A stretch of 47,908 bases of DNA from Anaerolineae bacterium (GCA_018648605.1 JABGQU010000005.1:1-47908); one strand, 5' to 3'. Positions 25,652-34,288 are shown, counted from the stretch's first letter. Notes: a model not told the origin generated them from the sequence alone. Translations and numbers: made by a program.

Positions 25652-26875
25652 TTTAACGAAGATCGCTACAGAATCGATCTGTGCCGTTTGGGGAGCGACA
25701 TCGAAAGGCGTGACCGATTCCAGGCGATAGCCACCGCTGATAAGGCGTGCCGCATCCCGAGCGAGGGTGGACGGATCGCGCGAGACGTAGGTTAGCGTGC
25801 CAGAACCGAGGGACAGAATCCTGTCGAGGGTATGGCGACCAAGCCCCCCCGCGGGCGGATCGACGAGGAGGATATCGGGGGTGAAGTCGAAGTTGGGGAG
25901 CACATCCATAGCTTGGGCTTGGTAGAGTTCCACATTCTCATATTCATCCAGATTGATACTGAAATCATCACAAGCGACGGGGGATTCCTCCACGCAAATA
26001 AGCCGTTCCACTTTGGGTGCAAAAAACGCACTGAATGAGCCGATGCCGCTATGCAATTCGAGCAGCGTGGATTTGGGATTTAATGGCAGGTTTTCGAGGA
26101 GATGGGTGATGATCTTCTCCGCAACGGCGGTGTTGGGATGCGAGAAAGATGTCGCCGAAACACGGAAGGGACGCCCGTGCAGCGTGGTGACAATATGGTC
26201 GTCGCCGCCCATGACGATGGTTTCGCCGTCGTTCACGTGAACGACGGAAAGCTCGTCTTCGAGGGTCATCTCCGGGGTTTCGGGGTTGTCGGAATAAAAG
26301 ATGAACATTAGATTATCGGCGACATCTTGACGAAGGGAGATTTGCTCGAAGATGTCATTTGCGCCAAATTCGAGATCTGCCCAGAATTCGTTAATGGCGG
26401 GCGCGGGGATGTGGCATTCTTCGAGATAAAGCAGATTCGGGCTGGTGTTCCCTGCGATCTTCCGCTCGGTGACGAGGAAGTCCATCTGGTTGCGGTAGTT
26501 CCATATCTCTGGAGCAGAGATGATTTTTTTAACCGGCGGATTCTCTATCTTGCCAATGCGCGTGAGTTGGTCACGCAGAATCTCTTCTTTGGCACGTAGT
26601 TGGGCTTCGTAGGGGAGGTGGTGATAATGGCAACCCGGGCAGCCACCAAAATGTGGGCATTTCGGTGCGATGCGCTCTGGCGAGGCTTCGAGAACTTCGA
26701 GCAGTTGTGCACGCGCAAAGCCACGCTTTTGGAAGACCAAACGTATGCGCACGCGCTCCCCGGGCAAGGCGTAGGGAACAAAGACAGCCCGCCCGTCGGG
26801 TTCAGGCAAGCGCCCCATTGTTTCGCCGCCATAGATAAATTTATCGAGGGTGATTTCGTAGGTTTCTTCGGTCAT
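25649..26875 (-). CDS. RlmD/TrmA-family protein lacking the catalytic cysteine
   Basis: This 408-residue protein has the architecture of uracil-5 RNA methyltransferases: an N-terminal TRAM domain (about residues 1-62), a 4Fe-4S motif with Cys73, Cys79, Cys82 and probably Cys154, and a C-terminal SAM fold with LLELHSGIGSFSAFFA. Key active-site positions are changed. The nucleophile motif normally read as YVSCxPaTLARD is YVSRDPSTLARD here, with Arg366 in place of Cys. DPPR is DPPA (339-342), and the C-terminal base Glu appears as Asp401 in QIDSVAIF. The fold call is strong, but uracil-5 methylation by the usual Cys mechanism is unlikely. The stop codon lies in the end of the element at 25411-25651. 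Confidence 0.85.
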   Translation of the reverse strand: MTEETYEITLDKFIYGGETMGRLPEPDGRAVFVPYALPGERVRIRLVFQKRGFARAQLLEVLEASPERIAPKCPHFGGCPGCHYHHLPYEAQLRAKEEILRDQLTRIGKIENPPVKKIISAPEIWNYRNQMDFLVTERKIAGNTSPNLLYLEECHIPAPAINEFWADLEFGANDIFEQISLRQDVADNLMFIFYSDNPETPEMTLEDELSVVHVNDGETIVMGGDDHIVTTLHGRPFRVSATSFSHPNTAVAEKIITHLLENLPLNPKSTLLELHSGIGSFSAFFAPKVERLICVEESPVACDDFSINLDEYENVELYQAQAMDVLPNFDFTPDILLVDPPAGGLGRHTLDRILSLGSGTLTYVSRDPSTLARDAARLISGGYRLESVTPFDVAPQTAQIDSVAIFVK

Positions 26876-26894
26876 AGGAAGGACTTTCTTTTGA

Positions 26895-27641
26895 TTAGAT
26901 CGAGGCGCAAATGCTTATTGCTGTCTCTAAGCGGTCTGTGGAAAATTGATCAACATTATAAAAAATAGCTTTCTCTATTTCAACTTTCTCATTTAAGTTA
27001 GCACCATGCACGCTGAAATTTTTCTGATGCAGGGCATCAACGAAATCTTTTTCCAGTAACTCCATTGGCAAATGTGCAACTTGGGCATCCAATAAAACCA
27101 TCCAATCGAGAATATGTTGTTGCCCTAGCACTTTTGTCTTCCAAGTTGGATAAAGATCAAAAAAAACTCCGGTTCTAATATATGGGGCTATCTTTTTAGC
27201 ATGAACTAAGAGAGGAATATGTGGTGACGTTAGCTCAACATCACTCTCTACACCTGCCTGTTGTATTTCCTCAATGGCACTTTTTAGAAAGGAAAGCGTT
27301 GGGCAACGAAGTTCGATCTCAAAGAGTGTCTTTCCTTTCCCAAGAATAAGAATATCTTTTAAAGTTGGGATTCGTTCTGTCGAAAAAGAATCATCAAATT
27401 TTGAGCCAATGTCTAACTTTTGCAGTTCAGCATAAGAATAGTTCCCAATAAACCCTGCACCATCTTCTGTTCTGCCTAAAAAATAATCGTGATGAACGAT
27501 GATCTGTTTGTCTTTGGAAAAATGGATGTCAAATTCAATTGCATCTGCACCTGCTTCAATTGCTGCTTTAAATGCTGCAATTGAATTTTCTGGGGCAAGT
27601 TGTGTTGCTCCACGATGCGCAATGATTAAAGGATTAGGCAT
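26895..27641 (-). CDS. Glycerophosphodiester phosphodiesterase
   Basis: This 248-residue TIM-barrel enzyme would hydrolyse glycerophosphodiesters to glycerol 3-phosphate and an alcohol. The catalytic start IAHRGATQLAPENS, the metal ligands in DAIEFDIHFSKD and the second His in IVHHD are all present. I prefer ATG 27641 over an upstream TTG because MPNPLIIAHRG is the family start. There is no clear ribosome binding site, and a terminator hairpin ends eight bases upstream. The methyltransferase-like gene follows after 19 nt on the same strand. Confidence 0.9.
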   Translation of the reverse strand: MPNPLIIAHRGATQLAPENSIAAFKAAIEAGADAIEFDIHFSKDKQIIVHHDYFLGRTEDGAGFIGNYSYAELQKLDIGSKFDDSFSTERIPTLKDILILGKGKTLFEIELRCPTLSFLKSAIEEIQQAGVESDVELTSPHIPLLVHAKKIAPYIRTGVFFDLYPTWKTKVLGQQHILDWMVLLDAQVAHLPMELLEKDFVDALHQKNFSVHGANLNEKVEIEKAIFYNVDQFSTDRLETAISICASI

Positions 27642-27648
27642 TTTTATC

Positions 27649-27674
27649 AAAAAAGGGCGACCAGCCGGTCGCCC
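27649..27674 (-). terminator. Rho-independent terminator made from a palindromic repeat
   Basis: On the minus strand GGGCGACC pairs with GGTCGCCC across a 4-nt loop and six Ts follow. It lies just after the kinase gene at 27684-28406 and eight bases before the phosphodiesterase ATG. The surrounding sequence starts GTAGGGGGCGACC, so it belongs to the GTAGGGGC palindrome family. Confidence 0.75.
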
Positions 27675-27683
27675 CCTACAGGG

Positions 27684-28406
27684 TTATTTATTCTTCAACT
27701 CCCAGAGCTTGGATAAAACTTCTTCCAAGCGTTCTGCGAGCAAACTGGGGGTGTCGGTCGTTACGTCATCTTCGTTTTCAAAGACTGCGTAAGGGATATC
27801 CATTCCGCGCACGGTGACGAACTCAAGATTCGATTTGCTGAACGCCGCCCAATCATCTTCCTTGTAGAGGCGCTCGAGCTTATCATCTGGTAAGCCGTGC
27901 TCAAGGATACTATCGGGGCGGTCAGGGTTAAAGCGACGACGGTTTTTGCGCAGTGATTCTTCAAAAGGGACATTGACATATATAATTGCGGCGCGTTTCA
28001 AAATATCTTCACCCAAATGCTGGAGAGCTTCTGTATAGCCGCCATGCTCGCTGCCGCGCGAAAATTCGATGATAAGAGTCTTTTCATCATGATAATTCTC
28101 TTCTCGCAGACGTTTGGGATATTCGATGTTGAAACGCTCGATCAACAAATGCCAGAGATACTCATATTTAAAATAGCCCTCTGAATCTGTATGCAAACGT
28201 GGCTGCCCCATCACCTTTTCGAGGATATGGTCCTCTTCAAACCACGTCCAGAGCATGGGAAAATCATCCAGAAAATCGAGTTTCCCAATGTGAAAATCTT
28301 CGTGGCGCGCCTCATCGGTGCTACGTTTGAGATAGTCGATGATCTCGCTTTTACCCGATGCCGGACGTCCGATCAGAATGATGATGTCAAAAAAGTTTTT
28401 GGTCAT
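27684..28406 (-). CDS. P-loop kinase or nucleotidase-like protein, function unknown
   Basis: This 240-residue protein starts with a Walker A motif, IILIGRPASGKSE (about residues 9-21). It continues with LIIEFSRGSEHGG and an Arg-rich segment, RKNRRRFNPDRPDS, that could act as a lid. It resembles adenylate/uridylate kinase-type P-loop proteins but not any family I can name. It has no close similarity to the kinases at 11163 and 12813 beyond the P-loop. Confidence 0.65.
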   Translation of the reverse strand: MTKNFFDIIILIGRPASGKSEIIDYLKRSTDEARHEDFHIGKLDFLDDFPMLWTWFEEDHILEKVMGQPRLHTDSEGYFKYEYLWHLLIERFNIEYPKRLREENYHDEKTLIIEFSRGSEHGGYTEALQHLGEDILKRAAIIYVNVPFEESLRKNRRRFNPDRPDSILEHGLPDDKLERLYKEDDWAAFSKSNLEFVTVRGMDIPYAVFENEDDVTTDTPSLLAERLEEVLSKLWELKNK

Positions 28407-28471
28407 AGCGTTTTTAGAGAATATGTGTCCCTCCCCCGCGAGCGTGGGAGGCTAGGTGGGGGCTTTTTCTT

Positions 28472-28507
28472 CGCCCCCCTCTAACTCCCCCCGATACGGG
28501 AGGAGAA
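28472..28507 (+). repeat. AGCCCCC-type palindromic repeat, copy 2
   Basis: It reads CGCCCCCCTCTAACTCCCCC, then CGATACGGGAGGAGAA, matching the copies at 15254-15290 and 46951-46988. A related GC-rich palindrome (CCCTCCCCCGCGAG and GTGGGAGG) lies directly before it at 28429-28452. Together they fill 28407-28514. Confidence 0.7.
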
Positions 28508-28514
28508 ACTCATA

Positions 28515-28694
28515 CTAAAGAACAAAAGAGAGCGCGATCAAGATCGCCAGGAACATCCCGGCCAAAAGACCGATGCGTTTCAGATCGCTTTTAATCTCAG
28601 TGTAATCCGGGTTGAATTCACGTTCGCTGCGCGATTCGCGTGCTACTTTGGCTGGTTTTCTGCTATTACTGGATCGTCTATTTTTCTTAACCAT
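28515..28694 (-). CDS. Small single-span membrane protein, function unknown
   Basis: This 59-residue ORF starts MVKKNRRSSNSRKPAK, continues with a charged middle containing FNPDYTEIKSDLKR, and ends with a hydrophobic span of about 18 residues (GLLAGMFLAILIALSFVL). A basic N-terminus and a C-terminal membrane anchor predict a cytoplasmic N-terminus. AGGAG precedes the ATG. It lies 12 nt downstream of the sortase gene on the same strand, so the two are probably co-transcribed. I do not recognise the family. Confidence 0.7.
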   Translation of the reverse strand: MVKKNRRSSNSRKPAKVARESRSEREFNPDYTEIKSDLKRIGLLAGMFLAILIALSFVL

Positions 28695-28706
28695 TTCTAA
28701 CTCCTA

Positions 28707-29612
28707 CTAATTTTTTAGATTTGCAAAAACAACAATTCGTTGAGTATCCTTCAAATAAGGATAACAAGAAATCAAGGTTGTGGTCGGGTTGCTGGTTGGC
28801 GCCATTACTTCAACCTGAGTTGGCTCAACAACCTGCGTCCCACTAACAATATAAGCATACTGGCGTTGCTGCGTGAAGATCAGAATCTCATCGCCAGGCT
28901 GCAATTGGTCGAGATAACGAAAAATCTCGCCATATACATCATTATGCGCCGAAAGCACCAAATTGCCAACATCACCAGGATGCGGCGAACCAATATGCTG
29001 CCCAACACCCTTCTTCAACTGCTCCCAGCCATCGCCTTGCACGATCGGGGCATCCACATTAAGTGCAGGAATTTGAATGCGGATAGCTTGCTCCGGGCTG
29101 GATGGCGGGATGGGCAGATCCTTAATGGATTGCACCATCGGGCGCAGGTGATCGGGGATCTCCGCTTCGTTGGGACGCGTGTTTCCGGCTGTATCCGGAG
29201 GGGTGTGCCCCGAGGGAAGTACCACTGCCATCACAAGCGGGGTGGGTGTCATGGTCGGTTGTTCAAGTGCGGCGGCGAACTCGGCGTTGAGATCACGCAA
29301 AATGCCAAATCCGCTTAAGATGATGCCGATCAGCCCGAGAACGGCAATAATTTCGACGCCGAGCAGGAAACGCTCCGCTACTGTTTTCTTGGCAGATCTC
29401 TCTTTAACGGGAGCAAGTTCCTCATCCTCGAGCGTTTCGATGACGGGGTTGATCTCCAACTCGGCGGGTTGATTCGACGCAAGTTGAATAACCCGTCCCG
29501 TGCGGCGGTAATGATCCAGTCGCTCCTGACGCACATTGCGACGCTTTTCCATAAGGAGGCGGCGCAATTCGCCAATGCTAAGGTCTTCGGGGGATTTGGA
29601 TTTTCGTCTCAT
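28707..29612 (-). CDS. Sortase family protein
   Basis: This 301-residue membrane-anchored transpeptidase-type protein has a charged cytoplasmic N-terminus of about 80 residues, one membrane span (about residues 83-104), a Pro/Thr linker and a C-terminal sortase barrel. The triad is visible: His223 in LSAHNDVYG, Cys283 in TLISCYP and Arg292 in TQRIVVF. The N-terminal ELRRLLMEKRRNVRQERLDH segment is an unusual long cytoplasmic part. No protein with an LPxTG-like sorting signal is seen in the window, so its substrate is unknown. Confidence 0.87.
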   Translation of the reverse strand: MRRKSKSPEDLSIGELRRLLMEKRRNVRQERLDHYRRTGRVIQLASNQPAELEINPVIETLEDEELAPVKERSAKKTVAERFLLGVEIIAVLGLIGIILSGFGILRDLNAEFAAALEQPTMTPTPLVMAVVLPSGHTPPDTAGNTRPNEAEIPDHLRPMVQSIKDLPIPPSSPEQAIRIQIPALNVDAPIVQGDGWEQLKKGVGQHIGSPHPGDVGNLVLSAHNDVYGEIFRYLDQLQPGDEILIFTQQRQYAYIVSGTQVVEPTQVEVMAPTSNPTTTLISCYPYLKDTQRIVVFANLKN

Positions 29613-29642
29613 GATCTCGGCTTGGGATTATACCGCTTTTTT

Positions 29643-29711
29643 CCCTCACCCCCAGCCCCTCTCCCGCAAGCGGGAGAGGGGAGTCTGAGTGTAGCGAAGA
29701 CGGGGTGAGGG
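29643..29711. repeat. CCCTCACC-type palindromic repeat, copy 1
   Basis: CCCTCACC (29643) and GGTGAGGG (ending 29711) flank a perfect 12-bp hairpin, CCCCTCTCCCGC-aa-GCGGGAGAGGGG (29656-29681). It abuts the stop codon of the solute-binding gene. A relative lies at 41268-41311. Confidence 0.7.
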
Positions 29712-31661
29712 CTACTCCGCACAATCTCCATAATCAAATTCTTCAATATTCCAAAGCGACTTGGTTGTGGTGGGGTCGAGTTCAAAACCGCAGATATCGG
29801 CGCGAGCAGCGGCAATGTGCAGATAGGGATATAGCGGAATAGAAGGGAGTTCTCTGGCATAGATAGAAAGGCTTTGCTGATAATTCTGGGTATAACCCGT
29901 CTCTTCGGGCAGGCTGTGGATAGCACGCTGACATACGGCGTCATAATCGACGTTGCTATAGCCGCTCATATTTGCGCCAATCCAATTATTTTCGGCAGTG
30001 GGGATGGCAGCTGTATTGAACCAGTCGCAGCGCGGGGCGATGCTTTCGCTACCCAGCGTGAATTGGGCGAGATCGAAATTTCGCCCAAGGAGAACACCAT
30101 CAGGCGCGGGGGCGTAGAATTCATCAGGGGAGAGATAATGCAAATTAATGCCAACGCCACAACGCGCAAGAGAGTTTGCAAGAATTTCGCTGGATTGGCG
30201 ACGTTGAATGGAGGTGGTGGTGACATAATCTAATTCGAGGGCTGTGCCTGCCGGAACGCTCTCCACATTGTGCGCAGTGCGCGGCGTGGATGCGTCGTTG
30301 TCGAAGTCTTTCCAGCCGATATCATCAAGCAGGGCTGCACCTTCGGTGATGTCGAAAGAGTAAAGCTCCAGCACTGGTGTATAAAGCGGGTGCTCGTTGG
30401 GGATATAGCTATCAGGCACAGTCACCAGTCCATGCAAGACGGTATCGACAACCCTCTGGCGGTCGAGGCAGAGAGCGAGGGCTTGGCGCGTGCGCGGATC
30501 GCTCAGGATTTCAGGGCGGTCGTTGCCCGAAATAATGCCATCATCGTGATCAGCGGGGGTGATGCCGAGGTAGAGGCTTTCGATAGAGATTTTTTCTGTG
30601 GAGAAGAATTTGATCTGTCCGGAAGCATCCAAGTCTTGCAAAAGGGCGACCTGCCCATCGAGGGGGATGCTGGGATCAAGGAGATCACATTCGCCATCAA
30701 GCAGGGCGGCGATAGCGGTATTCGGGTCTGGTACAAATCGGATGTTGATCACATCCAGATAGGGCAGCCCTTCATCTGCGCGATGATAGAGCGGGTTTTT
30801 GACAAGGCGCATACTTTCTGCCGGAAACCATTCATCCACAACGAAGGCGCCCCAGCCAAGCGGAAAACGCGCGGCAACATCGGCATCGACTAATTCGGAG
30901 GCAGCGAACTCGCCCCAAAGATGATAGGGCATGGGCTGCCAGAAATTGGTCATATAGGTATTGTCACGGAAGCCGGGTAGTCCGCGCCAAGTGACGCTAA
31001 GCGGATCGGCGGCTTCGTATGATTCTGTGCGCTCGAGGAGAAAGGTTTGGGTAGGGTCGTTGCTGGCAATGGCGAGATCAAAAGCATAAACAGAATCATC
31101 AGAGGTCATGGGCGTGCCATCTGCCCAGCGCAAGCCGCTGATGAAGCTGAAGTTTACGACCATCTGCTCCATTTGAATGGTCATATCCTTTTTGTAGGTC
31201 AGGACACAGTCACTTTCGTGACAGCCACTCGGATAGATGCGGACACCCTGAATCAGTTCAACAAGGTCCCCTTCGGCATCCACGACCCAATCCCCTTCGG
31301 CAACGGGGACAGAGACAAGGCTGGCATCGCCATGGTCTAATGAAGGGAGCTTTTGCAGAACAGTCGGTTCGTAACCATAGTTCAGGCTGTCGAGGGGCGC
31401 ATCGTAGATCGCAGCGAGGACGCTTTTCGCAGCGGGGTTGGGTGTATCATAAGGGTAGAGAGTATTCGGCTCATGCCCGAGGCAGAGAGTTAACTCACGC
31501 AATATTTCGGGAGCAGATGTTGCCGAAGGAACGGAAGCAAGTTCCGGCTGTGGGGGCGAGGCGGTGACTGTCGCCCCTGCTTGTCTTTCAGCTATACAGG
31601 CTGAGAGCAGAAATCCAAGAGAAAGAGTCAAAATTGTTGTCAATTTAAAGAAGCGAAACAT
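29712..31661 (-). CDS. ABC transporter solute-binding lipoprotein, family 5 (peptide/nickel type)
   Basis: This 649-residue lipoprotein has a signal peptide MFRFFKLTTILTLSLGFLLSAC with the lipid-bearing Cys22. The family 5 binding domain follows, with landmarks WADGTPMTSDDSVYAFDLA and LSDPRTRQALALCLDRQRVV. ATG 31661 follows GGAGGGCTT; the longer upstream start would hide the signal. It is somewhat longer than usual members (about 530-600). No permease or ATPase is adjacent, so it is an orphan binding protein. Ligands of this family range from peptides to oligosaccharides. Confidence 0.87.
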   Translation of the reverse strand: MFRFFKLTTILTLSLGFLLSACIAERQAGATVTASPPQPELASVPSATSAPEILRELTLCLGHEPNTLYPYDTPNPAAKSVLAAIYDAPLDSLNYGYEPTVLQKLPSLDHGDASLVSVPVAEGDWVVDAEGDLVELIQGVRIYPSGCHESDCVLTYKKDMTIQMEQMVVNFSFISGLRWADGTPMTSDDSVYAFDLAIASNDPTQTFLLERTESYEAADPLSVTWRGLPGFRDNTYMTNFWQPMPYHLWGEFAASELVDADVAARFPLGWGAFVVDEWFPAESMRLVKNPLYHRADEGLPYLDVINIRFVPDPNTAIAALLDGECDLLDPSIPLDGQVALLQDLDASGQIKFFSTEKISIESLYLGITPADHDDGIISGNDRPEILSDPRTRQALALCLDRQRVVDTVLHGLVTVPDSYIPNEHPLYTPVLELYSFDITEGAALLDDIGWKDFDNDASTPRTAHNVESVPAGTALELDYVTTTSIQRRQSSEILANSLARCGVGINLHYLSPDEFYAPAPDGVLLGRNFDLAQFTLGSESIAPRCDWFNTAAIPTAENNWIGANMSGYSNVDYDAVCQRAIHSLPEETGYTQNYQQSLSIYARELPSIPLYPYLHIAAARADICGFELDPTTTKSLWNIEEFDYGDCAE

Positions 31662-31705
31662 AAGCCCTCCTATAAACGGGGTCTCATGATTGTAATCTGT
31701 TTTCT

Positions 31706-31735
31706 TTGGCATTCGTAGGGGCGTGGTGGTAGAAT
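31706..31735 (+). promoter_or_regulatory. Likely pdxS promoter
   Basis: TTGGCA (31706-31711) and TAGAAT (31730-31735) are separated by 18 nt, and the pdxS ATG lies 33 nt further on with GGAGG before it. The stretch overlaps a GTAGGGGC fragment. Confidence 0.5.
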
Positions 31736-31768
31736 CAAAACGATTTTCTCGTACTTGGAGGTTCAGAG

Positions 31769-32656
31769 ATGGAAGAACAAACTGATCTATTTAGAGTAAA
31801 AAAAGGGTTGGCACAAATGTTGAAGGGTGGCGTCATCATGGATGTGGTGACACCGGAGCAGGCAAAAATTGCTGAAGATGCAGGCGCATGTGCTGTAATG
31901 GCGCTCGAACGCGTTCCTGCTGATATTCGCGCAGATGGCGGCGTTGCTCGCATGAGCGATCCCGACATGATTATGGGCATTATTGATGCGGTCAGTATCC
32001 CCGTGATGGCAAAGGCGCGCATTGGTCATTTTGTCGAGGCGCAAATCCTTGAATCGCTGGGCGTTGATTATATTGACGAGTCAGAGGTACTGACGCCCGC
32101 CGATAATGATTTCCACATCTACAAACATGATTTCAAAGTACCTTTCGTTTGTGGTTGCCGCAATCTTGGTGAAGCCATGCGCCGTATCGGCGAAGGCGCA
32201 GCCATGATGCGCACCAAAGGCGAAGCTGGTACCGGCGATGTAGTTGAAGCCGTATACCATGCCCGCACCGTTTTGGGCGATATTCGCCGTCTGCAAAGCA
32301 TGCCCATCGAAGAGGTAATGACCTTTGCAAAAGAAATTGGCGCACCTTTTGAAATCTTGATGGAAACGCGTGAGCTCGGCAGATTGCCCGTGGTCAACTT
32401 TGCGGCTGGCGGCATTGCCACGCCCGCAGATGCAGCCCTGATGATGCAACTTGGTGTCGATGGTCTTTTCGTTGGCTCCGGCATCTTCAAATCTGGCGAT
32501 CCCGCCAAACGTGCGGCTGCCATCGTTAAAGCCTGCACGCACTATAACGACCCTGGCATTCTCGCAGACGTGAGTAAAAATCTCGGCGAAGCCATGGTCG
32601 GCATCAATGTTTCGACCATGCCCGATGAAGAAAAACTCGCTGGGCGCGGTTGGTAG
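31769..32656 (+). CDS. pdxS: Pyridoxal 5'-phosphate synthase, lyase subunit
   Basis: This 295-residue enzyme builds pyridoxal 5'-phosphate from ribose 5-phosphate, glyceraldehyde 3-phosphate and ammonia delivered by PdxT. The chain has the expected [13 protein letters not shown] segment with Asp25, the Schiff-base Lys82 in [10 protein letters not shown], and [10 protein letters not shown] with the second active Lys. Length and sequence are fully typical. GGAGG precedes the ATG. pdxT follows after 47 nt that contain a perfect 28-bp palindrome. Confidence 0.98.
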   Translation: MEEQTDLFRVKKGLAQMLKGGVIMDVVTPEQAKIAEDAGACAVMALERVPADIRADGGVARMSDPDMIMGIIDAVSIPVMAKARIGHFVEAQILESLGVDYIDESEVLTPADNDFHIYKHDFKVPFVCGCRNLGEAMRRIGEGAAMMRTKGEAGTGDVVEAVYHARTVLGDIRRLQSMPIEEVMTFAKEIGAPFEILMETRELGRLPVVNFAAGGIATPADAALMMQLGVDGLFVGSGIFKSGDPAKRAAAIVKACTHYNDPGILADVSKNLGEAMVGINVSTMPDEEKLAGRGW

Positions 32657-32664
32657 ATCAAGCA

Positions 32665-32692
32665 GTAGGGGCGAACGGCCGTTCGCCCCTAC
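32665..32692. repeat. Perfect 28-nt palindrome between pdxS and pdxT (GTAGGGGC family)
   Basis: The half-site GTAGGGGCGAACGG is followed directly by its exact inverse. Related palindromes are at 27649-27680 and 33274-33298. It lies inside the pdxST operon and may stabilise the pdxS message. Confidence 0.9.
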
Positions 32693-32703
32693 AAAAAAAT
32701 GAA

Positions 32704-33288
32704 ATGAAAATCGGTGTACTCGCCCTTCAGGGCGCATTTGAAGAGCATATCGTTATGCTCAAAAAACTCGGTGCAGAAACGGCAGAAGTCCGTTTGTCAG
32801 AGCAATTGGATGATCTGGATGGGCTCATCATTCCGGGCGGAGAATCGACCACGATCGGCAAGCTGATGGTCGATTTTGACCTACTCGAACCCATACGGGA
32901 ATTTGGGCTTGCCCACGCTATATGGGGCACTTGCGCCGGTGCAATTCTTCTCTCGAAAGATGCCCACCGAGAGCAGCCCCTGCTCGAGTTGATGGATATC
33001 ACCGTCGAACGGAATGCCTTCGGGCGCCAACTGGATTCCTTTGAAGCCGGGCTCGATGTTGACTTCCTGAAGCAAGCCACAGGTGCGGGCGATCCGTTCC
33101 ACGCGGTCTTCATCCGCGCCCCGATCATCGAATCCGTTGGTGCAGATGTAGAAACCCTCATCAGCCTCCCCGATGGCCGGATCGTGGCAGCCCAGCAAGG
33201 TCATCTACTGGCAACATCCTTTCATCCTGAGCTAACGGGTGATACACGTTTTCATGAATATTTTCTTTCTTTGGTAGGGGCAGGATAA
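32704..33288 (+). CDS. pdxT: Pyridoxal 5'-phosphate synthase, glutaminase subunit
   Basis: This 194-residue amidotransferase supplies ammonia to PdxS. The triad is Cys77 in WGTCAGAIL, His174 and Glu176 in SFHPELTGD, and the GGESTT oxyanion segment is present. ATG 32704 starts the family-typical MKIGVLALQGAFEEH; upstream codons lie in the palindrome. The last residues VGAG and the stop codon are encoded by the palindromic repeat at 33274, so the C-terminus has been capped by a repeat. Confidence 0.97.
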   Translation: MKIGVLALQGAFEEHIVMLKKLGAETAEVRLSEQLDDLDGLIIPGGESTTIGKLMVDFDLLEPIREFGLAHAIWGTCAGAILLSKDAHREQPLLELMDITVERNAFGRQLDSFEAGLDVDFLKQATGAGDPFHAVFIRAPIIESVGADVETLISLPDGRIVAAQQGHLLATSFHPELTGDTRFHEYFLSLVGAG

Positions 33289-33302
33289 CCCTGCCCCTTT
33301 TA
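33276..33302 (+). terminator. Repeat-derived hairpin with T-run overlapping the pdxT stop
   Basis: AGGGGCAGG and CCTGCCCCT pair over 9 bp with loop ATAAC (33276-33298), followed by a short T-run. The pdxT TAA at 33286-33288 lies in the loop. The next gene starts only four bases later, so it may be partial read-through rather than a full stop. Confidence 0.6.
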
Positions 33303-33305
33303 AAA

Positions 33306-34250
33306 ATGCCCTCACGCCCGCTCGAACTTTTCGATCTACCCAGATTATCTCGCTATCGTAGCGAGGTTCTTTCGCTGGATTGCAAGCAAATTTTAACGCG
33401 CGGCAATCCGCTCAGAGCGGTCAACTTTTTGACATATCTCAACCCAACTCAGCATATCTACACCGCGATCACAGATAACGGGGAAAGTGACGCGCTAATC
33501 GGCAGCATCCACCATGACGAAGCCGAAAGTTATGCACAGCTCAAATATTTGACGCCAGCCAGCGCATTAGAAAATAGTGATACTTCCTTGAGATTACTTG
33601 AGCATTTGGTCGCGCAAGCAAAAAAATGGCGCACCTTTCAGGTTTTGGGGGAGATCGAAGAGAATAGTTCTCTTTTTGAACCGCTACGCCAAAGCGGGTT
33701 TTCTGTCTATGGGCGTCAGCGTATTTGGGATCTAAGCAATATTATTTTTTCTGACGATGCCATATCTTTTTGGCGAAAACGCAACGCTGTAGATACGATC
33801 GCTATCCAGAGCCTGCAACGCCAGATCGTCCCACCACTTTTGCAACAAGTTGAAAACTTTGCCAATTCTGAGCGTGGATTGATCTGTGCTAATGATGAGA
33901 TCATGGCATATATCGATGTGATCTATGGAACACGCGGCATTTTCCTGCGTCCGCTTATTCACCCGAATGCAGATAATGTACGCGAGAAGCTGCTTAGTCT
34001 TTTAGCGCAGGATCTTCCCAATCGCCGCGAGCGACCGATCTATTTATGTGTGCGTTCCTATCAAGCATGGATCGAGCCGATCCTTGAAGAAATGGGAGCA
34101 ACGGTGGGTCCGCGCCAGGTCGTGATGGTGAAACATCTGGTTAGTGTACAACGAACAGAAAAAACCGTCCCAGCCAATGCCGATACTGCCTGGGCAAACC
34201 CCGCCGCACCGATCAGGTCAGCCGAGTTCCATAAAGAAAACCCAAGCTAA
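33306..34250 (+). CDS. Unrecognised protein, possible acetyltransferase-like fold
   Basis: This 314-residue protein has no membrane span or signal. Its beginning, LFDLPRLSRYRSEVLSLD, and later LVAQAKKWRTFQVLGEIEE followed by LFEPLRQSGFSVYGRQRIW, are reminiscent of the two-lobed GNAT fold, but no clear acetyl-CoA P-loop is seen. The C-terminal part has PLIHPNADNVREKLL and ERPIYLCVRSYQAW. It starts 17 nt after pdxT without a strong ribosome site. I do not recognise the family; GNAT-like is a weak suggestion. Confidence 0.6.
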   Translation: MPSRPLELFDLPRLSRYRSEVLSLDCKQILTRGNPLRAVNFLTYLNPTQHIYTAITDNGESDALIGSIHHDEAESYAQLKYLTPASALENSDTSLRLLEHLVAQAKKWRTFQVLGEIEENSSLFEPLRQSGFSVYGRQRIWDLSNIIFSDDAISFWRKRNAVDTIAIQSLQRQIVPPLLQQVENFANSERGLICANDEIMAYIDVIYGTRGIFLRPLIHPNADNVREKLLSLLAQDLPNRRERPIYLCVRSYQAWIEPILEEMGATVGPRQVVMVKHLVSVQRTEKTVPANADTAWANPAAPIRSAEFHKENPS

Positions 34251-34288
34251 TTCTATAGCCAGTATTTCACTCCTGATCTAAAAGCCTG

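Noticed and set aside
31662-31768. Riboswitch or PdxR-type control upstream of pdxS
   Set aside because: The 107-nt divergent region shows a possible promoter but no conserved riboswitch landmarks, and no MocR-type regulator gene is adjacent.
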